Shown here: positions 16,099-24,873 of the stretch, one piece after another
How the letters are laid out: every line of letters begins with the position of its first letter
How positions within the stretch are numbered: position 1 is the first letter of the stretch
Assembly: GCA_020723925.1 (NCBI GenBank)
Contig: DYHX01000007.1
Location: forward strand, 1 to 42,726
Length of the DNA stretch: 42,726 bases
Direction of reading: 5' to 3'
From: Nitrospira japonica
GTDB taxonomy: Bacteria; Nitrospirota; Thermodesulfovibrionia; Thermodesulfovibrionales; DYHX01
Position numbers and translations under genes: made by a program
The notes under the pieces: model-generated
Database searches by the model: none
What the model saw: only the letters and a program-made list of their open reading frames with translations
Told to the model about the DNA's origin: nothing

Positions 16099-17211
16099 GT
16101 GGGAGATAGAAAAAGTGGGACCATAGGTGTTATCTTATTGAACCTCGGCGGTCCTGATTCCATCGGATCGGTTAAACCATTTTTATATAATCTCTTTTCG
16201 GATAGGGATATAATAAAGCTTGGTCCTGCATTCATGCAGAAGCCATTTGCCTGGCTTATATCAAGAATGAGGGCGAAGAAGACAGAGAAGTCTTACAGTC
16301 TCATAGGAGGCAAATCTCCGATACTTGATATTACAATGGCTCAGGCAAAAGCACTTGAGGATGCTCTCAACTGTTCACTGTTCACTGTTCACTGTTCACT
16401 GTTATTCAAGGTCTATGTGGGTATGCGATACTGGCACCCTTTTATAGAAGAGACCGTAGAACAGATGCACAAAGATGATATAAAAAAAATCATTGCCCTG
16501 AGCCTTTACCCCCATTACTCTATTGCCACGACAGGGTCTTCGGTTAAAAAATTCAAAGAGGCAGTAATAAAAAGTTACATGGGTCGAGGGTCAAGGGTCA
16601 AGGAACAGCTTACGATAAGCAGTGGAGAGAAAATGCTCACTATTCGCTGTTCACTTTTCACTGTTCACTGTATAACCTCATGGTTCAATCATCCCATGTA
16701 TATAGATGCCCTTGTTGATGTCATAAAAAAAGGTCTGGAATCTTTCCCCCCCTCCCTAACCCTCCCCACTCAGAGGGGGAGGGAAGGGTGGGGGGATGTC
16801 CATGTGCTCTTCAGTGCCCATGGCCTCCCAATGCGGTTTATAGAGGAAGGCGACCCCTATGTGCATCAGATACAGGGCACTATAGATGAGATAACGAAGA
16901 GGATAAGTATAATGTGGGACATTTCTTATCAGAGTAAGAGTGGGCCAGTAAAATGGCTTGAACCATCGACAGATGATAAGATCAAAGAGCTTGCTAAAAA
17001 GGGTGTCAAAAACCTTCTAATAGTGCCCATAAGTTTTGTTTCAGACCATATTGAAACCCTATATGAGATCGATATACTCTATAAGGGGATGGCCGAGGGA
17101 TTGGGTCTTAATTTAAGACGGACGGAATCCCTGAATACACATCCAACCTTTATCAGGGCTCTTGAGGATATGGTTATAAAGAATGTAAAGGATCGTGGAT
17201 GGGTAGATTAA
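16099..17211 (+). CDS. hemH: ferrochelatase carrying several repeat-derived inserts
   Basis: The protein inserts Fe2+ into a porphyrin to make haem (protoporphyrin route) or an equivalent late step. It reads 370 aa from a GTG start (MGDRKSGTIGVILLNLGGPDS). Family motifs are intact: GMRYWHPFIEE, LSLYPHYSIATTGSS, the catalytic His in LFSAHGLPMRFIEEGDPY and the acidic site in ISFVSDHIETLYEIDI. Family members are commonly around 310-345 aa. The extra residues match four repeats in the DNA: three heptamer arrays (giving LNCSLFTVHCSLL, MGRGSRVKEQ and LTIRCSLFTVHC) and one C/G palindrome (PPSLTLPTQRGREGWGD). All preserve the overall frame. Next to it, overlapping by 13 bp, is the protoporphyrinogen oxidase gene. 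Activity despite the inserts is probable but unproven. Confidence 0.9.
   Translation: MGDRKSGTIGVILLNLGGPDSIGSVKPFLYNLFSDRDIIKLGPAFMQKPFAWLISRMRAKKTEKSYSLIGGKSPILDITMAQAKALEDALNCSLFTVHCSLLFKVYVGMRYWHPFIEETVEQMHKDDIKKIIALSLYPHYSIATTGSSVKKFKEAVIKSYMGRGSRVKEQLTISSGEKMLTIRCSLFTVHCITSWFNHPMYIDALVDVIKKGLESFPPSLTLPTQRGREGWGDVHVLFSAHGLPMRFIEEGDPYVHQIQGTIDEITKRISIMWDISYQSKSGPVKWLEPSTDDKIKELAKKGVKNLLIVPISFVSDHIETLYEIDILYKGMAEGLGLNLRRTESLNTHPTFIRALEDMVIKNVKDRGWVD
16371..16405. repeat. heptamer array CTGTTCA x4 inside hemH
   Basis: Four perfect CTGTTCA units and one degenerate unit (CTGTTAT) stand in tandem. They encode NCSLFTVHCSLL between conserved ferrochelatase blocks. The same heptamer returns at 16636-16670. 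Confidence 0.85.
16581..16601. repeat. heptamer array GGGTCAA-type inside hemH
   Basis: Units GGGTCGA, GGGTCAA and GGGTCAA are tandem with a 7-bp period. They are translated as MGRGSRVKE-type residues in a non-conserved region. The unit sequence differs from the other two arrays in this gene. Confidence 0.7.
16636..16670. repeat. heptamer array TTCACTG-type inside hemH
   Basis: Units CTCACTA, TTCGCTG, TTCACTT, TTCACTG and TTCACTG have a 7-bp period and the same heptamer (permuted) as 16371-16405. They encode LTIRCSLFTVHC. The two arrays could recombine and delete the intervening part of hemH. Confidence 0.8.
16746..16796. repeat. C/G-rich palindromic element inside hemH
   Basis: The arms CCCTCCCTAACCCTCCCC and GGGGGAGGGAAGGGTGGGG are inverted around ACTCAGA. 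The element is translated as a 17-residue Pro/Arg/Gly-rich insert just before the conserved VHVLFSAHGLP block. It is of the same class as 757-836 and 18935-18982, though not identical. Confidence 0.75.
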
Positions 17212-18572
17212 TAATTGTTGGCGGAGGTATCTCAGGGCTTTCCATTGCTTATGCGATCCTTGAGAGAGAACCCTCAACAGAACTCCTCGTGTTTGAGGCT
17301 GAGAAAAGAGCAGGGGGCAAGATATGGACCGAGAGGGCGAATGGTTTCCTCTGCGAGGGTGGTGTTAACGGCTTCCTTGACAATAAACCAAAAACCATTG
17401 AGCTTGCATCGAAACTCAGGATAGAACCTCTCAGGAGCAATGATGCAGCGAGGAGGAGATTCGTATACTCTGAAGGAAAACTGCATCTCCTGCCAGAATC
17501 TCCCAGCGCCTTTTTCATATCAAATCTCCTCAGTTTTCCTGGAAAGCTGAGGATTCTCTATGAGATATTTGCCCCTAAAGGTGAGAAGGAGGACGAGAGC
17601 CTTGCTGACTTTGCAAGGAGAAGGCTTGGCAAAGAGGCATACGAAAAACTCATTGACCCTATGGCATCTGGCATATATGCTGGAGACCCTGAAACATTGA
17701 GCCTGAAGAGCTGTTTCCCGAGGATACACGAGCTCGAAAAGAATTATGGAAGTCTAATAAGGGCATTAGTGAAACTCCAGATTCAGGCGAAGAAGTCAGG
17801 TAATATGATGCCAGGTCCGGGCCCTGGTGGCGTTCTTACATCTTTTTATGATGGGATGGAGACAATGATTGATTCACTGAAGAATTTTCTTGGTGACAGA
17901 ATCAGGCTTGACAGCAGGGTAACTGGGATAGGGAAGAAGGGTGGAACCTATGCTGTTCACCTCTCTGATGGTTCAAAAGTCGAGGCTGAGAACGTTGTCA
18001 TAGCATCGCCTGCATATGCTGCCGCTGAAATGCTCAGTGATTTCGATAGGTCGCTTTCTTCGACACTTTCCGAGATACCCTATCCATCTTTGTCTGTTGT
18101 CTGTCTTGGATACAGGAAAGACAAGGTTAATAATTCCCTTGAAGGATTTGGCTTTCTTGTACCTAACAGGGAAAGGAGAAGGCTTCTCGGCACCCTGTGG
18201 GATTCGAGTATTTTCCCGAATAGGGCTCCAGAGGGATATGTGCTCATCAGGAGTATGCTTGGTGGTGCAAGGGCATCAGAGCTTGCAATGAGGGAGGACG
18301 ATAGGCTCATAGATATTGTGATAGCAGAGCTCAGGGACGTGATGGGGATAGGCGCAGAGCCTGATTTTTATAGGGTCTACAGACATGAAAGGGCGATTCC
18401 TCAGTATATAGTAGGGCATCAGAGCAAGCTGAAGAAGATAGATGAGACCCTGATGAAGTATAGGGGACTTTATATTACTGGTAACGCATACAGGGGTATT
18501 GGTGTAAACGACTGCATAGAAAACTCGTATAAGCTGGCGGAAAGGATTGTTGAGGAGGGTTGCTGTCGTTGA
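17199..18572 (+). CDS. hemG: protoporphyrinogen oxidase, FAD-dependent (HemY type)
   Basis: The 457-aa flavoprotein oxidises protoporphyrinogen IX to protoporphyrin IX (or the coproporphyrin equivalent in some lineages). The N-terminal dinucleotide-binding motif is IIVGGGISGLSIAYAI, followed by a glutamate ending strand 2 (LLVFEAE) and GGKIWTE. The C-terminal FAD-contact region is YITGNAYRGIGVNDCIENS. The middle segment DPMASGIYAGDPETLSLKSCFPRI is family-typical. It overlaps hemH by 13 bp and shares its transcript. HemY-type enzymes usually need oxygen, which is notable beside otherwise anaerobic genes, although alternative acceptors are possible. Confidence 0.92.
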   Translation: MGRLIIVGGGISGLSIAYAILEREPSTELLVFEAEKRAGGKIWTERANGFLCEGGVNGFLDNKPKTIELASKLRIEPLRSNDAARRRFVYSEGKLHLLPESPSAFFISNLLSFPGKLRILYEIFAPKGEKEDESLADFARRRLGKEAYEKLIDPMASGIYAGDPETLSLKSCFPRIHELEKNYGSLIRALVKLQIQAKKSGNMMPGPGPGGVLTSFYDGMETMIDSLKNFLGDRIRLDSRVTGIGKKGGTYAVHLSDGSKVEAENVVIASPAYAAAEMLSDFDRSLSSTLSEIPYPSLSVVCLGYRKDKVNNSLEGFGFLVPNRERRRLLGTLWDSSIFPNRAPEGYVLIRSMLGGARASELAMREDDRLIDIVIAELRDVMGIGAEPDFYRVYRHERAIPQYIVGHQSKLKKIDETLMKYRGLYITGNAYRGIGVNDCIENSYKLAERIVEEGCCR

Positions 18573-18645
18573 GATATAGGGAGGGAACAGGTATTGTTTT
18601 TTGCATGGAAATATGATAGTTTTTTAAAAAACAAAGGAGGAGGCC

Positions 18646-18876
18646 TTGAAGGAACAGGAGATTATTGAGCTTCTAAAAAGAGAGAATGAAGAGTTCAAAA
18701 AGATCGAGGAAGAACACAGAAATCTTGAGGGAATCCTTGTAGAGATAGACAAGAAGCTCTATCTCACACCAGAGGAAGAGGTTGAGAGGAAGAAGATTCA
18801 GAAACAGAAGCTCCTCAAGAAAGACAGGATGGCAGAGGTTATAAGGGACTATAAAAAGCGCCATTCAATCAGTTAA
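18646..18876 (+). CDS. DUF465 (YdcH-like) small coiled-coil protein
   Basis: The 76-aa protein starts at TTG, 5 bp after an AAAGGAGG ribosome-binding site. It consists of two charged helices ending in LKKDRMAEVIRDYKKRHSIS; the pattern E..KI..EHR.L...L..ID..LYLTPEEE.E...I...KL..KD.. is that of DUF465. Function of the family is not established. The stop codon lies within the first unit of a heptamer array. Confidence 0.8.
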   Translation: MKEQEIIELLKRENEEFKKIEEEHRNLEGILVEIDKKLYLTPEEEVERKKIQKQKLLKKDRMAEVIRDYKKRHSIS

Positions 18877-19043
18877 GAGTTTAAAGTTCGGAGTTCGGAG
18901 TTAAAACTATAGTCAACGACAATAATAAGTAGACAAATCCCCCTCCATCCCCCTTTGCTAAAGGGGGACTTTAGGGGGATTAATTTAAGTTGTTTACTAT
19001 AATTTGCTTATCCCCGAACTAATAACTCCTAACTCATAATTCA
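18871..19043. repeat. facing heptamer arrays enclosing a C/G palindrome
   Basis: The left array (18871-18905) has units AGTTAAG, AGTTTAA, AGTTCGG, AGTTCGG and AGTTAAA. The right array (19016-19043) has GAACTAA, TAACTCC, TAACTCA and TAATTCA, which read as the reverse complement of the left type. Between them is a C/G palindrome (18935-18982). The whole block fills the gap between the DUF465 gene and ilvD, and its right edge abuts the ilvD ribosome-binding site. Confidence 0.65.
18935..18982. repeat. C/G-rich palindromic element, intergenic copy
   Basis: The ends AAATCCCCC and GGGGGATTAATT are inverted, with an inner hairpin CCCCCTTTG/AAAGGGGG. It shares ends and inner stem with the element inserted in the MFS gene. 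Confidence 0.7.
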
Positions 19044-19068
19044 TTAGGAGAAAGGGGTATTTATTTTT

Positions 19069-20721
19069 ATGAGAAGCGATCGCATAAAGCAAGGACTGGA
19101 GCGGGTTCCGCACAGGGCCCTTCTTTATGCAACAGGCATTCCAAAGACAGAGATGGGCAAACCATTCATCGGTGTGGCAACCAGTTTTACAGATATAATT
19201 CCTGGTCATATCGGAATGAGAGATCTCGAAAGATTCATAGAGAAAGGCATTCATACAGGGGGCGGCTATCCGTTCTTCTTCGGCATACCTGGGATATGCG
19301 ATGGCATTGCAATGGGGCACAGCGGCATGCACTATTCCCTTCCATCAAGGGAGCTAATTGCAGATATGGTCGAGACTGTGGCAGAGGCACATCGCTTCGA
19401 TGGCCTTGTCCTCCTCACAAACTGCGATAAGATAACACCCGGAATGCTTATGGCTGCTGCAAGGGTGAATATCCCGTCAATAATAGTTACAGCAGGACCG
19501 ATGCTCTCAGGCCATCTAAAGGGCAAGAGACTTTCCCTTGTGAATGATACCTTTGAGGCTATTGGAAAATATAAAAAAGGTCTTATAAAGGACGAGGAAC
19601 TCGAGACCCTTGAGATGTGTGCATGTCCTGGTGCTGGCTCATGTCAGGGAATGTATACAGCAAACACAATGGCGTGCGTTACAGAGGCTCTCGGGATGAG
19701 CCTTGCGGGCTGTGCCACTGCACTTGCTGTTTCTGCACAGAAGAGGAGGATTGCCTTTGAGAGCGGGAGGCGTGCTGTTGAACTTATCAAGAAGAATGTA
19801 ACCCCGCGGAAGATAATGACGCGGAAGGCATTCGAGAATGCAATCATGGTTGACCTTGCACTTGGAGGGTCGACAAATACAGTCCTCCATATCCCGGCTA
19901 TAGCCCATGATGCAGGCGTAAAGCTTCAACTCGAGATATTTGATCTGCTCGGCAAGGTGACTCCACATATAGCAAACATGCTCCCGGGCGGAGAGCACTA
20001 TCTTGAAGACCTTGATTATGCTGGTGGTATTCCAGCAGTTCTAAAGAGGCTGAGGGACAGGATAAAAAACAACATAACAGTAAGCGACAGGAGCATTTAT
20101 GAGATTGCAGATTCAGCAGAGGTGGTTGATGAAGAGGTCGTAAGGCCGCTGAACAAGGCATATCATAAAGAGGGTGGTATAGCCATCCTCAGGGGAAATC
20201 TTGCCCCTGAGGGAGCTGTTGTGAAGCAGTCGGCTGTGAGTAAGAATATGATGAGATTCGAGGGGACTGCAAAGGTATTCGATTCTGAGGAAGAAGGCAT
20301 GAAAGCAATTCTTACTGGAAAGATAAATTCTGGCGATGTTGTGGTAATAAGATATGAAGGTCCAAAAGGAGGCCCTGGTATGAGGGAGATGCTTTCTCCA
20401 ACCGCAACCATTGCCGGTATGGGTCTGAGTGAGTCTGTCGCTTTGATAACTGATGGGAGATTCTCGGGCGGGACAAGGGGACCATGCATAGGTCATATAT
20501 CGCCAGAGGCAATGGAGGGAGGTCCCATTGCAGTAATCATGAATGGAGATAGAATCAAGATTGATATTCCAGGAAGGAAGCTGGACCTTCTTATATCAGA
20601 TAAAGAGTTAAAGGATCGGCTTAACAAATGGAAGCCGCCAGAACCCAAGATAAAGAAGGGCTATCTTGCAAGGTATGCAAGGATGGTGAGCTCGGCGGGT
20701 GAAGGCGCTGTAATGAAATAG
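19069..20721 (+). CDS. ilvD: dihydroxy-acid dehydratase
   Basis: The 550-aa iron-sulfur enzyme dehydrates 2,3-dihydroxyisovalerate and its methylvalerate analogue in valine and isoleucine synthesis. Conserved cluster and active-site segments are [15 protein letters not shown] (Cys119), [17 protein letters not shown] (Cys186, Cys192), [13 protein letters not shown] and, near the C-terminus, [12 protein letters not shown] and [11 protein letters not shown]. Length is normal. It leads the ilvD-ilvB-ilvN cluster, with a 138-bp gap to ilvB that contains a 14-bp tandem repeat. ilvC is not in the window. Confidence 0.97.
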   Translation: MRSDRIKQGLERVPHRALLYATGIPKTEMGKPFIGVATSFTDIIPGHIGMRDLERFIEKGIHTGGGYPFFFGIPGICDGIAMGHSGMHYSLPSRELIADMVETVAEAHRFDGLVLLTNCDKITPGMLMAAARVNIPSIIVTAGPMLSGHLKGKRLSLVNDTFEAIGKYKKGLIKDEELETLEMCACPGAGSCQGMYTANTMACVTEALGMSLAGCATALAVSAQKRRIAFESGRRAVELIKKNVTPRKIMTRKAFENAIMVDLALGGSTNTVLHIPAIAHDAGVKLQLEIFDLLGKVTPHIANMLPGGEHYLEDLDYAGGIPAVLKRLRDRIKNNITVSDRSIYEIADSAEVVDEEVVRPLNKAYHKEGGIAILRGNLAPEGAVVKQSAVSKNMMRFEGTAKVFDSEEEGMKAILTGKINSGDVVVIRYEGPKGGPGMREMLSPTATIAGMGLSESVALITDGRFSGGTRGPCIGHISPEAMEGGPIAVIMNGDRIKIDIPGRKLDLLISDKELKDRLNKWKPPEPKIKKGYLARYARMVSSAGEGAVMK

Positions 20722-20724
20722 CCG

Positions 20725-20780
20725 CTGCCTTCATTCTTCTGCCTTCATTCTTCTGCCTTCATTCTTCTGCCTTCATTCCT
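20725..20780. repeat. 14-bp tandem repeat (two heptamers) x4
   Basis: Four units of CTGCCTTCATTCTT (last unit ending CCT) fill 56 bp between ilvD and ilvB. Fourteen equals two heptamers, so it may belong to the period-7 class. It is nearly identical from unit to unit, which suggests recent expansion. Confidence 0.9.
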
Positions 20781-20859
20781 TATCCACCTTATAGATATTC
20801 ACTTTTTTGCAACATTTTATGGTAAAATTGTAAAAAATCTGAAGGAGCTATGAAGACTT

Positions 20860-22593
20860 ATGAAGATCTCTGGTGCTGAGATTATTGTTGAGTGTCTTAA
20901 AAGGGAAGGTGTCAGGCATATTTTTGGATACCCTGGTGGCGTTGTGCTTAATATCTTTGACCTCCTTTATGACGAGAAAGACCTTCAGTTGATCCTGACA
21001 AGGCATGAGCAGGGGGCGGTGCATGCTGCGGATGGGTATGCAAGGGCGACTGGAAGGCCAGGGGTTGTGCTCGTTACATCAGGCCCGGGGGCCACAAATA
21101 CAGTCACAGGTATCGCAACAGCGTCTATGGATTCTGTGCCCCTCGTTGTTTTTTCAGGCCAGGTGCCAACCCTTCTCATAGGGAATGATGCTTTCCAGGA
21201 GGCTGATATTGTAGGAATCACAAGGCCATGCACAAAGTACAATTATCTTGCAAAGGATGTAAAAGACCTATCGAGGATAATAAAAGAGGCATTTCACATA
21301 GCAACAACAGGTAGACCAGGTCCGGTTCTGATAGACCTTCCAAAGGACGTTACAGGTTCAAAGACAGAGTTCACATGGCCAGAGATAGACATAAGGAGCT
21401 ATAACCCGACATACGAGGGCAACAAATGGATGATTACACAGGCAGCCCATCTCATTGCTAAGTCAAAAAAATCTGTGATCATATCTGGTGGAGGAGTAAT
21501 CATCTCAGGTGCCTCAAAGGAAATAAGAGAGCTTGCAGAACACACCGACATCCCTGTGACCATGACCCTCATGGGGCTTGGTTCTTTCCCGGGAACACAC
21601 CATCTTTCTCTTGGAATGCCTGGTATGCATGGCACTTACTATGCAAATAAGGCAATACAGGAATCAGACCTCATCATCGCGGTAGGAATGCGTTTTGACG
21701 ACAGGGTTACAGGCAAGGTTGATGCCTTTGCGCCCCATGCAAAGATAGTCCACATAGACATAGACCCGACCTCCATAAGGAAGAATGTGAGGGTCGATGT
21801 GCCTATAGTTGGTGATGTGAAGAGGGTTCTGACTGTCCTGAACAAGGTGCTTAAAGAAGAGGTAAAGGAGCAGTGGGAAGAGGTGAGAAGGGCCTGGCTC
21901 AAGCAGATAGATGCATGGAAGGCAGAGAGGCCGATGACCTATACTTACAGCAATGAGGTAATAAAGCCTCAGTTTGTCGTCGAGAAGATATACGAGATCA
22001 CAAAAGGCGATGCGATAATAACAACAGAGGTTGGCCAGAACCAGATGTGGACAGCCCAGTTTTATAAATTCGATAAACCAAGGACCCTGCTGTCATCAGG
22101 CGGCCTCGGCACAATGGGCTATGGATTCCCTGCAGCAATAGGCGCACAGCTTGCATTCCCGAATAAGCTTGTGATAGATATTGCCGGGGACGGGAGTATA
22201 CAGATGAATATACAAGAACTTGCAACCGCCGTGATAAACAAGTTACCTGTGAAGGTTGCGATACTCAATAATAGATACCTTGGCATGGTCAGGCAGTGGC
22301 AGGAGCTATTTTATCAGGAGAGATACTCGCATACAAAACTCGATGAAAGTGTGCCTGATTTTGTTAAAATTGCCGAGGCTTACAATGCCGTTGGTCTAAG
22401 GGCAACAAAGCCGAGCGAGGTGGAGCCAGTCCTCAAGGAGGCATTCAAGACAAAAAAACCAGTATTTATGGATTTTATAGTCGACTGGAAGGAAAAGGTA
22501 TATCCAATGGTGCCTCCAGGCGCACCCATAGATCAGATGATGTTTGAGGAACCTGAAAAGAAACCTGAGAAAAAACTCAAGGTAGTGAAATAA
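20860..22593 (+). CDS. ilvB: acetolactate synthase, large subunit
   Basis: The 577-aa thiamine-diphosphate enzyme condenses pyruvate to acetolactate (or with 2-oxobutyrate) in branched-chain amino acid synthesis. The N-terminal ThDP glutamate is in [13 protein letters not shown] ... [18 protein letters not shown]. The ThDP/Mg motif is [29 protein letters not shown]. The FAD domain and a 'biosynthetic' length are consistent with the anabolic enzyme. The C-terminal tail [15 protein letters not shown] is extra and charged. The start ATG at 20860 lies 13 bp from the GGAG site. The small subunit follows after 134 bp. Confidence 0.96.
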   Translation: MKISGAEIIVECLKREGVRHIFGYPGGVVLNIFDLLYDEKDLQLILTRHEQGAVHAADGYARATGRPGVVLVTSGPGATNTVTGIATASMDSVPLVVFSGQVPTLLIGNDAFQEADIVGITRPCTKYNYLAKDVKDLSRIIKEAFHIATTGRPGPVLIDLPKDVTGSKTEFTWPEIDIRSYNPTYEGNKWMITQAAHLIAKSKKSVIISGGGVIISGASKEIRELAEHTDIPVTMTLMGLGSFPGTHHLSLGMPGMHGTYYANKAIQESDLIIAVGMRFDDRVTGKVDAFAPHAKIVHIDIDPTSIRKNVRVDVPIVGDVKRVLTVLNKVLKEEVKEQWEEVRRAWLKQIDAWKAERPMTYTYSNEVIKPQFVVEKIYEITKGDAIITTEVGQNQMWTAQFYKFDKPRTLLSSGGLGTMGYGFPAAIGAQLAFPNKLVIDIAGDGSIQMNIQELATAVINKLPVKVAILNNRYLGMVRQWQELFYQERYSHTKLDESVPDFVKIAEAYNAVGLRATKPSEVEPVLKEAFKTKKPVFMDFIVDWKEKVYPMVPPGAPIDQMMFEEPEKKPEKKLKVVK

Positions 22594-22596
22594 AGA

Positions 22597-22712
22597 CAGT
22601 GACAAGTGGTGCGTAACAATATTAGGAAGCTGAGGGAAGTTGAGAATGTGAGACATCCCAACCTCACCGCTTCTCATCTTCACTTCGTTACTCGCCACTC
22701 ATTACTTTAGTT
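22597..22712. repeat. degenerate inverted heptamer-type arrays between ilvB and ilvN
   Basis: The left side contains GTGACAAGTGGTGCGTAAC and the right side GTTACTCGCCACTCATTAC, which are near reverse complements. The inner parts (GAAGCTGAGGGAAG... and ...CTTCTCATCTTCACTTC) are also complementary in type. Words recur with roughly 7-bp period (CTTCGTT ACTCGCC ACTCATT ACTTTAG). The array pair could form a long imperfect hairpin in the ilvB-ilvN transcript. Confidence 0.45.
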
Positions 22713-22727
22713 ATACGAGGAGAAGAT

Positions 22728-23219
22728 ATGAGACATACTATTTCTGTTCTTGTTGAGAATAAATTTGGTGTGCTTTCAAGGGTTTCAGGGCTCTTCAGCG
22801 GGAGGGGTTACAACATAGAGAGCCTTTCTGTTGGGGAGACTATCGACCCACAGATATCCCTTATGACCATAGTTACAGGCGGCGATGACTGGGTGATAGA
22901 GCAGATTACAAAGCAACTTAACAAGCTCATAGATGTGATCAAGATTACTGATATGACAGAACTTGACCATGTCGAGCGTGAGATGGTCCTGATAAAAGTA
23001 ACCCCCAGACAGCAGGATAAGGCAGAGGTGCTGAATCTAACAGAGATATTTCGTGGCAGGATAGTGGATTCAAGTCAGAGGACTTATACTATAGAGATTA
23101 CAGGGGATGAGAAGAAGATAGAGGCATTTGTTGAGCTAATGAAACCTATGGGGATAAAGGAATTCGTGAGGACAGGTAAGGTCGCCATAGCAAGAGAGGG
23201 AGTAAAGAAGAAGCAGTAA
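22728..23219 (+). CDS. ilvN: acetolactate synthase, regulatory small subunit
   Basis: The 163-aa protein is the IlvN/IlvH regulatory subunit that binds valine and activates IlvB. The N-terminal ACT domain reads RHTISVLVENKFGVLSRVSGLFSGRGYNIESLSVG. The second part contains ELDHVEREMVLIKV and VDSSQRTYTIEITGDEKKIEAFVELMKPMGIKEFVRTGKVAIARE, all family-typical. It has a good ribosome-binding site (GGAG). Length matches the family (about 160-175). Confidence 0.96.
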   Translation: MRHTISVLVENKFGVLSRVSGLFSGRGYNIESLSVGETIDPQISLMTIVTGGDDWVIEQITKQLNKLIDVIKITDMTELDHVEREMVLIKVTPRQQDKAEVLNLTEIFRGRIVDSSQRTYTIEITGDEKKIEAFVELMKPMGIKEFVRTGKVAIAREGVKKKQ

Positions 23220-23277
23220 GTGGCTAAAATAGAACTTTATCTAAAGAGATTAGTTTTGAGATTAAATGAGGTGGATA

Positions 23278-23634
23278 ATGGAGACATTAAAAGTTCTTTT
23301 TCATGTGAGTGAGCCTGACAGGTGGAAGGTGGCTTTAGGCAATATCACCAATCTCATAAAGGATGTTGGCGAGGGCAATGTTGATGTTGAAGTTCTTGCA
23401 AATGGCCCATCGGTTTCTGCCTATGTGGATTCTGAACTGATTGACATAATGAAAGGTCTTGCTGAAAAGAATGTCAGGTTTGTTGCATGCAGGAACTCTC
23501 TTAAAAAGATGTGTGCGGATGACATTATATGCATAGATGAGGATAAGCTTCCTTCTTTCATCGAGGTAGTCCCTGCCGGGATAACTGAGATTATAAAGAA
23601 GCAGGCTGAGGGCTATGCCTATGTAAAGCCATAG
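23278..23634 (+). CDS. DsrE/DsrF-like family protein
   Basis: The 118-aa protein has the alpha/beta fold pattern of DsrE-like proteins: VLFHVSEPDRWKVALGNITNLIKD, a strand DVEVLANGPSVSAYV, and VRFVACRNSLKKMCADD with conserved Cys, ending in EVVPAGITEIIKKQAEGYAYVKP. The best-known members carry sulfur for sulfite reduction or tRNA thiolation; this subgroup's role is unknown. The ATG at 23278 was preferred over the ORF-track start at 23266 because it follows a GAGGTGG site. It lies 58 bp after ilvN without an obvious functional tie. Confidence 0.75.
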   Translation: METLKVLFHVSEPDRWKVALGNITNLIKDVGEGNVDVEVLANGPSVSAYVDSELIDIMKGLAEKNVRFVACRNSLKKMCADDIICIDEDKLPSFIEVVPAGITEIIKKQAEGYAYVKP

Positions 23635-23768
23635 AACTCATCAAATTCAAAAATTACCCAAACCTGCAATGCCTGCCAAGTTATCGCTGGAAAATTCGAC
23701 TTTCAAATGGAATAAAACTTATTTTTATATGATAAAGATGCCTAAGGGGAAAAACAGAAAGGAGTGAA

Positions 23769-24590
23769 ATGAGATTATTTAAAAGTCTTTTGCTATCAGT
23801 ATTAGTTCTATCAGTGGTCAGTGTACCAGCAGTATCTGCTGAGACAAGGATACGCTGTGCATCTACAACCAGCACTCAGAATTCAGGGTTGTTTGATTAC
23901 ATCCTGCCGATATTTGAAAAAAAGACAGGGATAAAAGTTGATGTGGTGGGTGTTGGGACAGGTGCTGCCCTTGAGATAGGCAAAAGAGGAGATTGCGATG
24001 TGGTCTTTGTCCATGCAGAGGAATTTGAGTTAAAGGCGTTAAAGGAAGGTTATTTTGTAAATCGTTACGATGTTATGTATAACGATTTTATTATCATTGG
24101 ACCATCCAATGACCTTGCAAAGATAAAAGACATGAAATCAGCTTCTGATGCGTTCAAAAGGATTACTGAAACTAACTATTTTTTTGTATCGAGGGGTGAC
24201 AGATCAGGAACCCATATAAAAGAGTTATCTATCTGGAAGAAGGCCGGAATTGAGCCCAAAGGTCAGAAATGGTATTTAGAGGTTGGTCAGGGCATGGAAA
24301 AGACCCAGAGGGTCGCCAATGAAAAAAAGGCATATACACTCACAGATAGAGGCACATGGCTTGCGACAAAAGATAAGGACAAGCTGGAAATGTCAATTGT
24401 TCTTGAAGGCGACCCAATACTTTTTAACCAGTATGGTATTATGGCTGTAAATCCTGAGAGGCACAGACATGTTAAATACAAAGAGGCTATGGAGTTTGTA
24501 ATCTGGATTATTTCTCAGGAAGGGCAGAAGGCTATTGCTGATTTTAAAGACAAAAACAGCAACCAACTTTTTATACCAAATGCAAAATAA
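23769..24590 (+). CDS. tupA: tungstate ABC transporter, substrate-binding protein
   Basis: The 273-aa periplasmic protein has a signal peptide (MRLFKSLLLSVLVLSVVSVPAVSAE). The ligand-binding motif TTSTQNSGLFDYILPIFEKKTGI at residues 35-57 marks the TupA/TupB tungstate-binding group. Further blocks are GTGAALEIGKRGDCDVVFVHA, FVSRGDRSGTH and YTLTDRGTWLA. It supplies tungstate for W-dependent enzymes, which fits an anaerobe. The permease and ATPase genes follow, but a mobile-type repeat lies between tupA and tupB. Confidence 0.92.
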   Translation: MRLFKSLLLSVLVLSVVSVPAVSAETRIRCASTTSTQNSGLFDYILPIFEKKTGIKVDVVGVGTGAALEIGKRGDCDVVFVHAEEFELKALKEGYFVNRYDVMYNDFIIIGPSNDLAKIKDMKSASDAFKRITETNYFFVSRGDRSGTHIKELSIWKKAGIEPKGQKWYLEVGQGMEKTQRVANEKKAYTLTDRGTWLATKDKDKLEMSIVLEGDPILFNQYGIMAVNPERHRHVKYKEAMEFVIWIISQEGQKAIADFKDKNSNQLFIPNAK

Positions 24591-24646
24591 GCACGCATCA
24601 ATGAATTTGTATAATGTCTATAGAATCTTTGCATCTTCTCTTTAAT

Positions 24647-24863
24647 ATGGATAGCGAGCGTATTCCCGCAGCTTGCTGTGGGGTTTAGCGAGCGAATATA
24701 AAAGTGAAGCTCCTGACTAAAGTCAGGGCTTCCATGCAAGGAAAAAGTATTATTTAGATAGCTGGCTTTCATCTCCGACTAAAAGTCGGAGCTTTCAGCC
24801 AGCATCCATGTAATAATTCCTTGCATTAAGATTCCCTGTAGCTTGCTACAGGGAATCTTCAAT
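24647..24863 (+). mobile_element. MITE-like multi-hairpin element, copy A (full length)
   Basis: This ~217-bp element has no coding capacity. It contains four strong hairpins: CCCGCAGC/GCTGTGGGG; GAAGCTCCTGACT/AGTCAGGGCTTC; GCTGGCTTTCATCTCCGACT paired with AGTCGGAGCTTTCAGCCAGC; and GATTCCCTGTAGC/GCTACAGGGAATC. Outer arms TGCAAGGAA/TTCCTTGCA pair across the third hairpin. Copies B (36956-37173, inverted) and C (34635-34744, internally deleted) are almost identical. The hairpins resemble the palindromic ends of IS200/IS605-type elements, so mobilisation by a Y1 transposase is plausible but inferred. It ends 10 bp before tupB, which has no clear ribosome-binding site. Confidence 0.85.
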
Positions 24864-24873
24864 ACAGAACAAA

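Noticed and set aside
19332-20512. several minus-strand ORFs over ilvD
   Set aside because: They are antisense shadows of a long, well-conserved gene with no independent signals.
20725-20780. possible CRISPR array
   Set aside because: The repeats are directly adjacent 14-bp units without spacers, and no cas genes are present.
20850-20879. 9-codon ORF (MKTYEDLWC) before ilvB as a leader peptide
   Set aside because: It has no run of Leu, Val or Ile codons, and no attenuator hairpin pair follows, so branched-chain attenuation is not supported.
24515-24772. ORF on the minus strand sharing its N-terminus with the ORF at 37047
   Set aside because: The shared peptide start (MKASYLNNTFSL) is the translation of MITE copies A and B, so this is a repeat artefact. 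It is how the repeat becomes visible in the ORF track.
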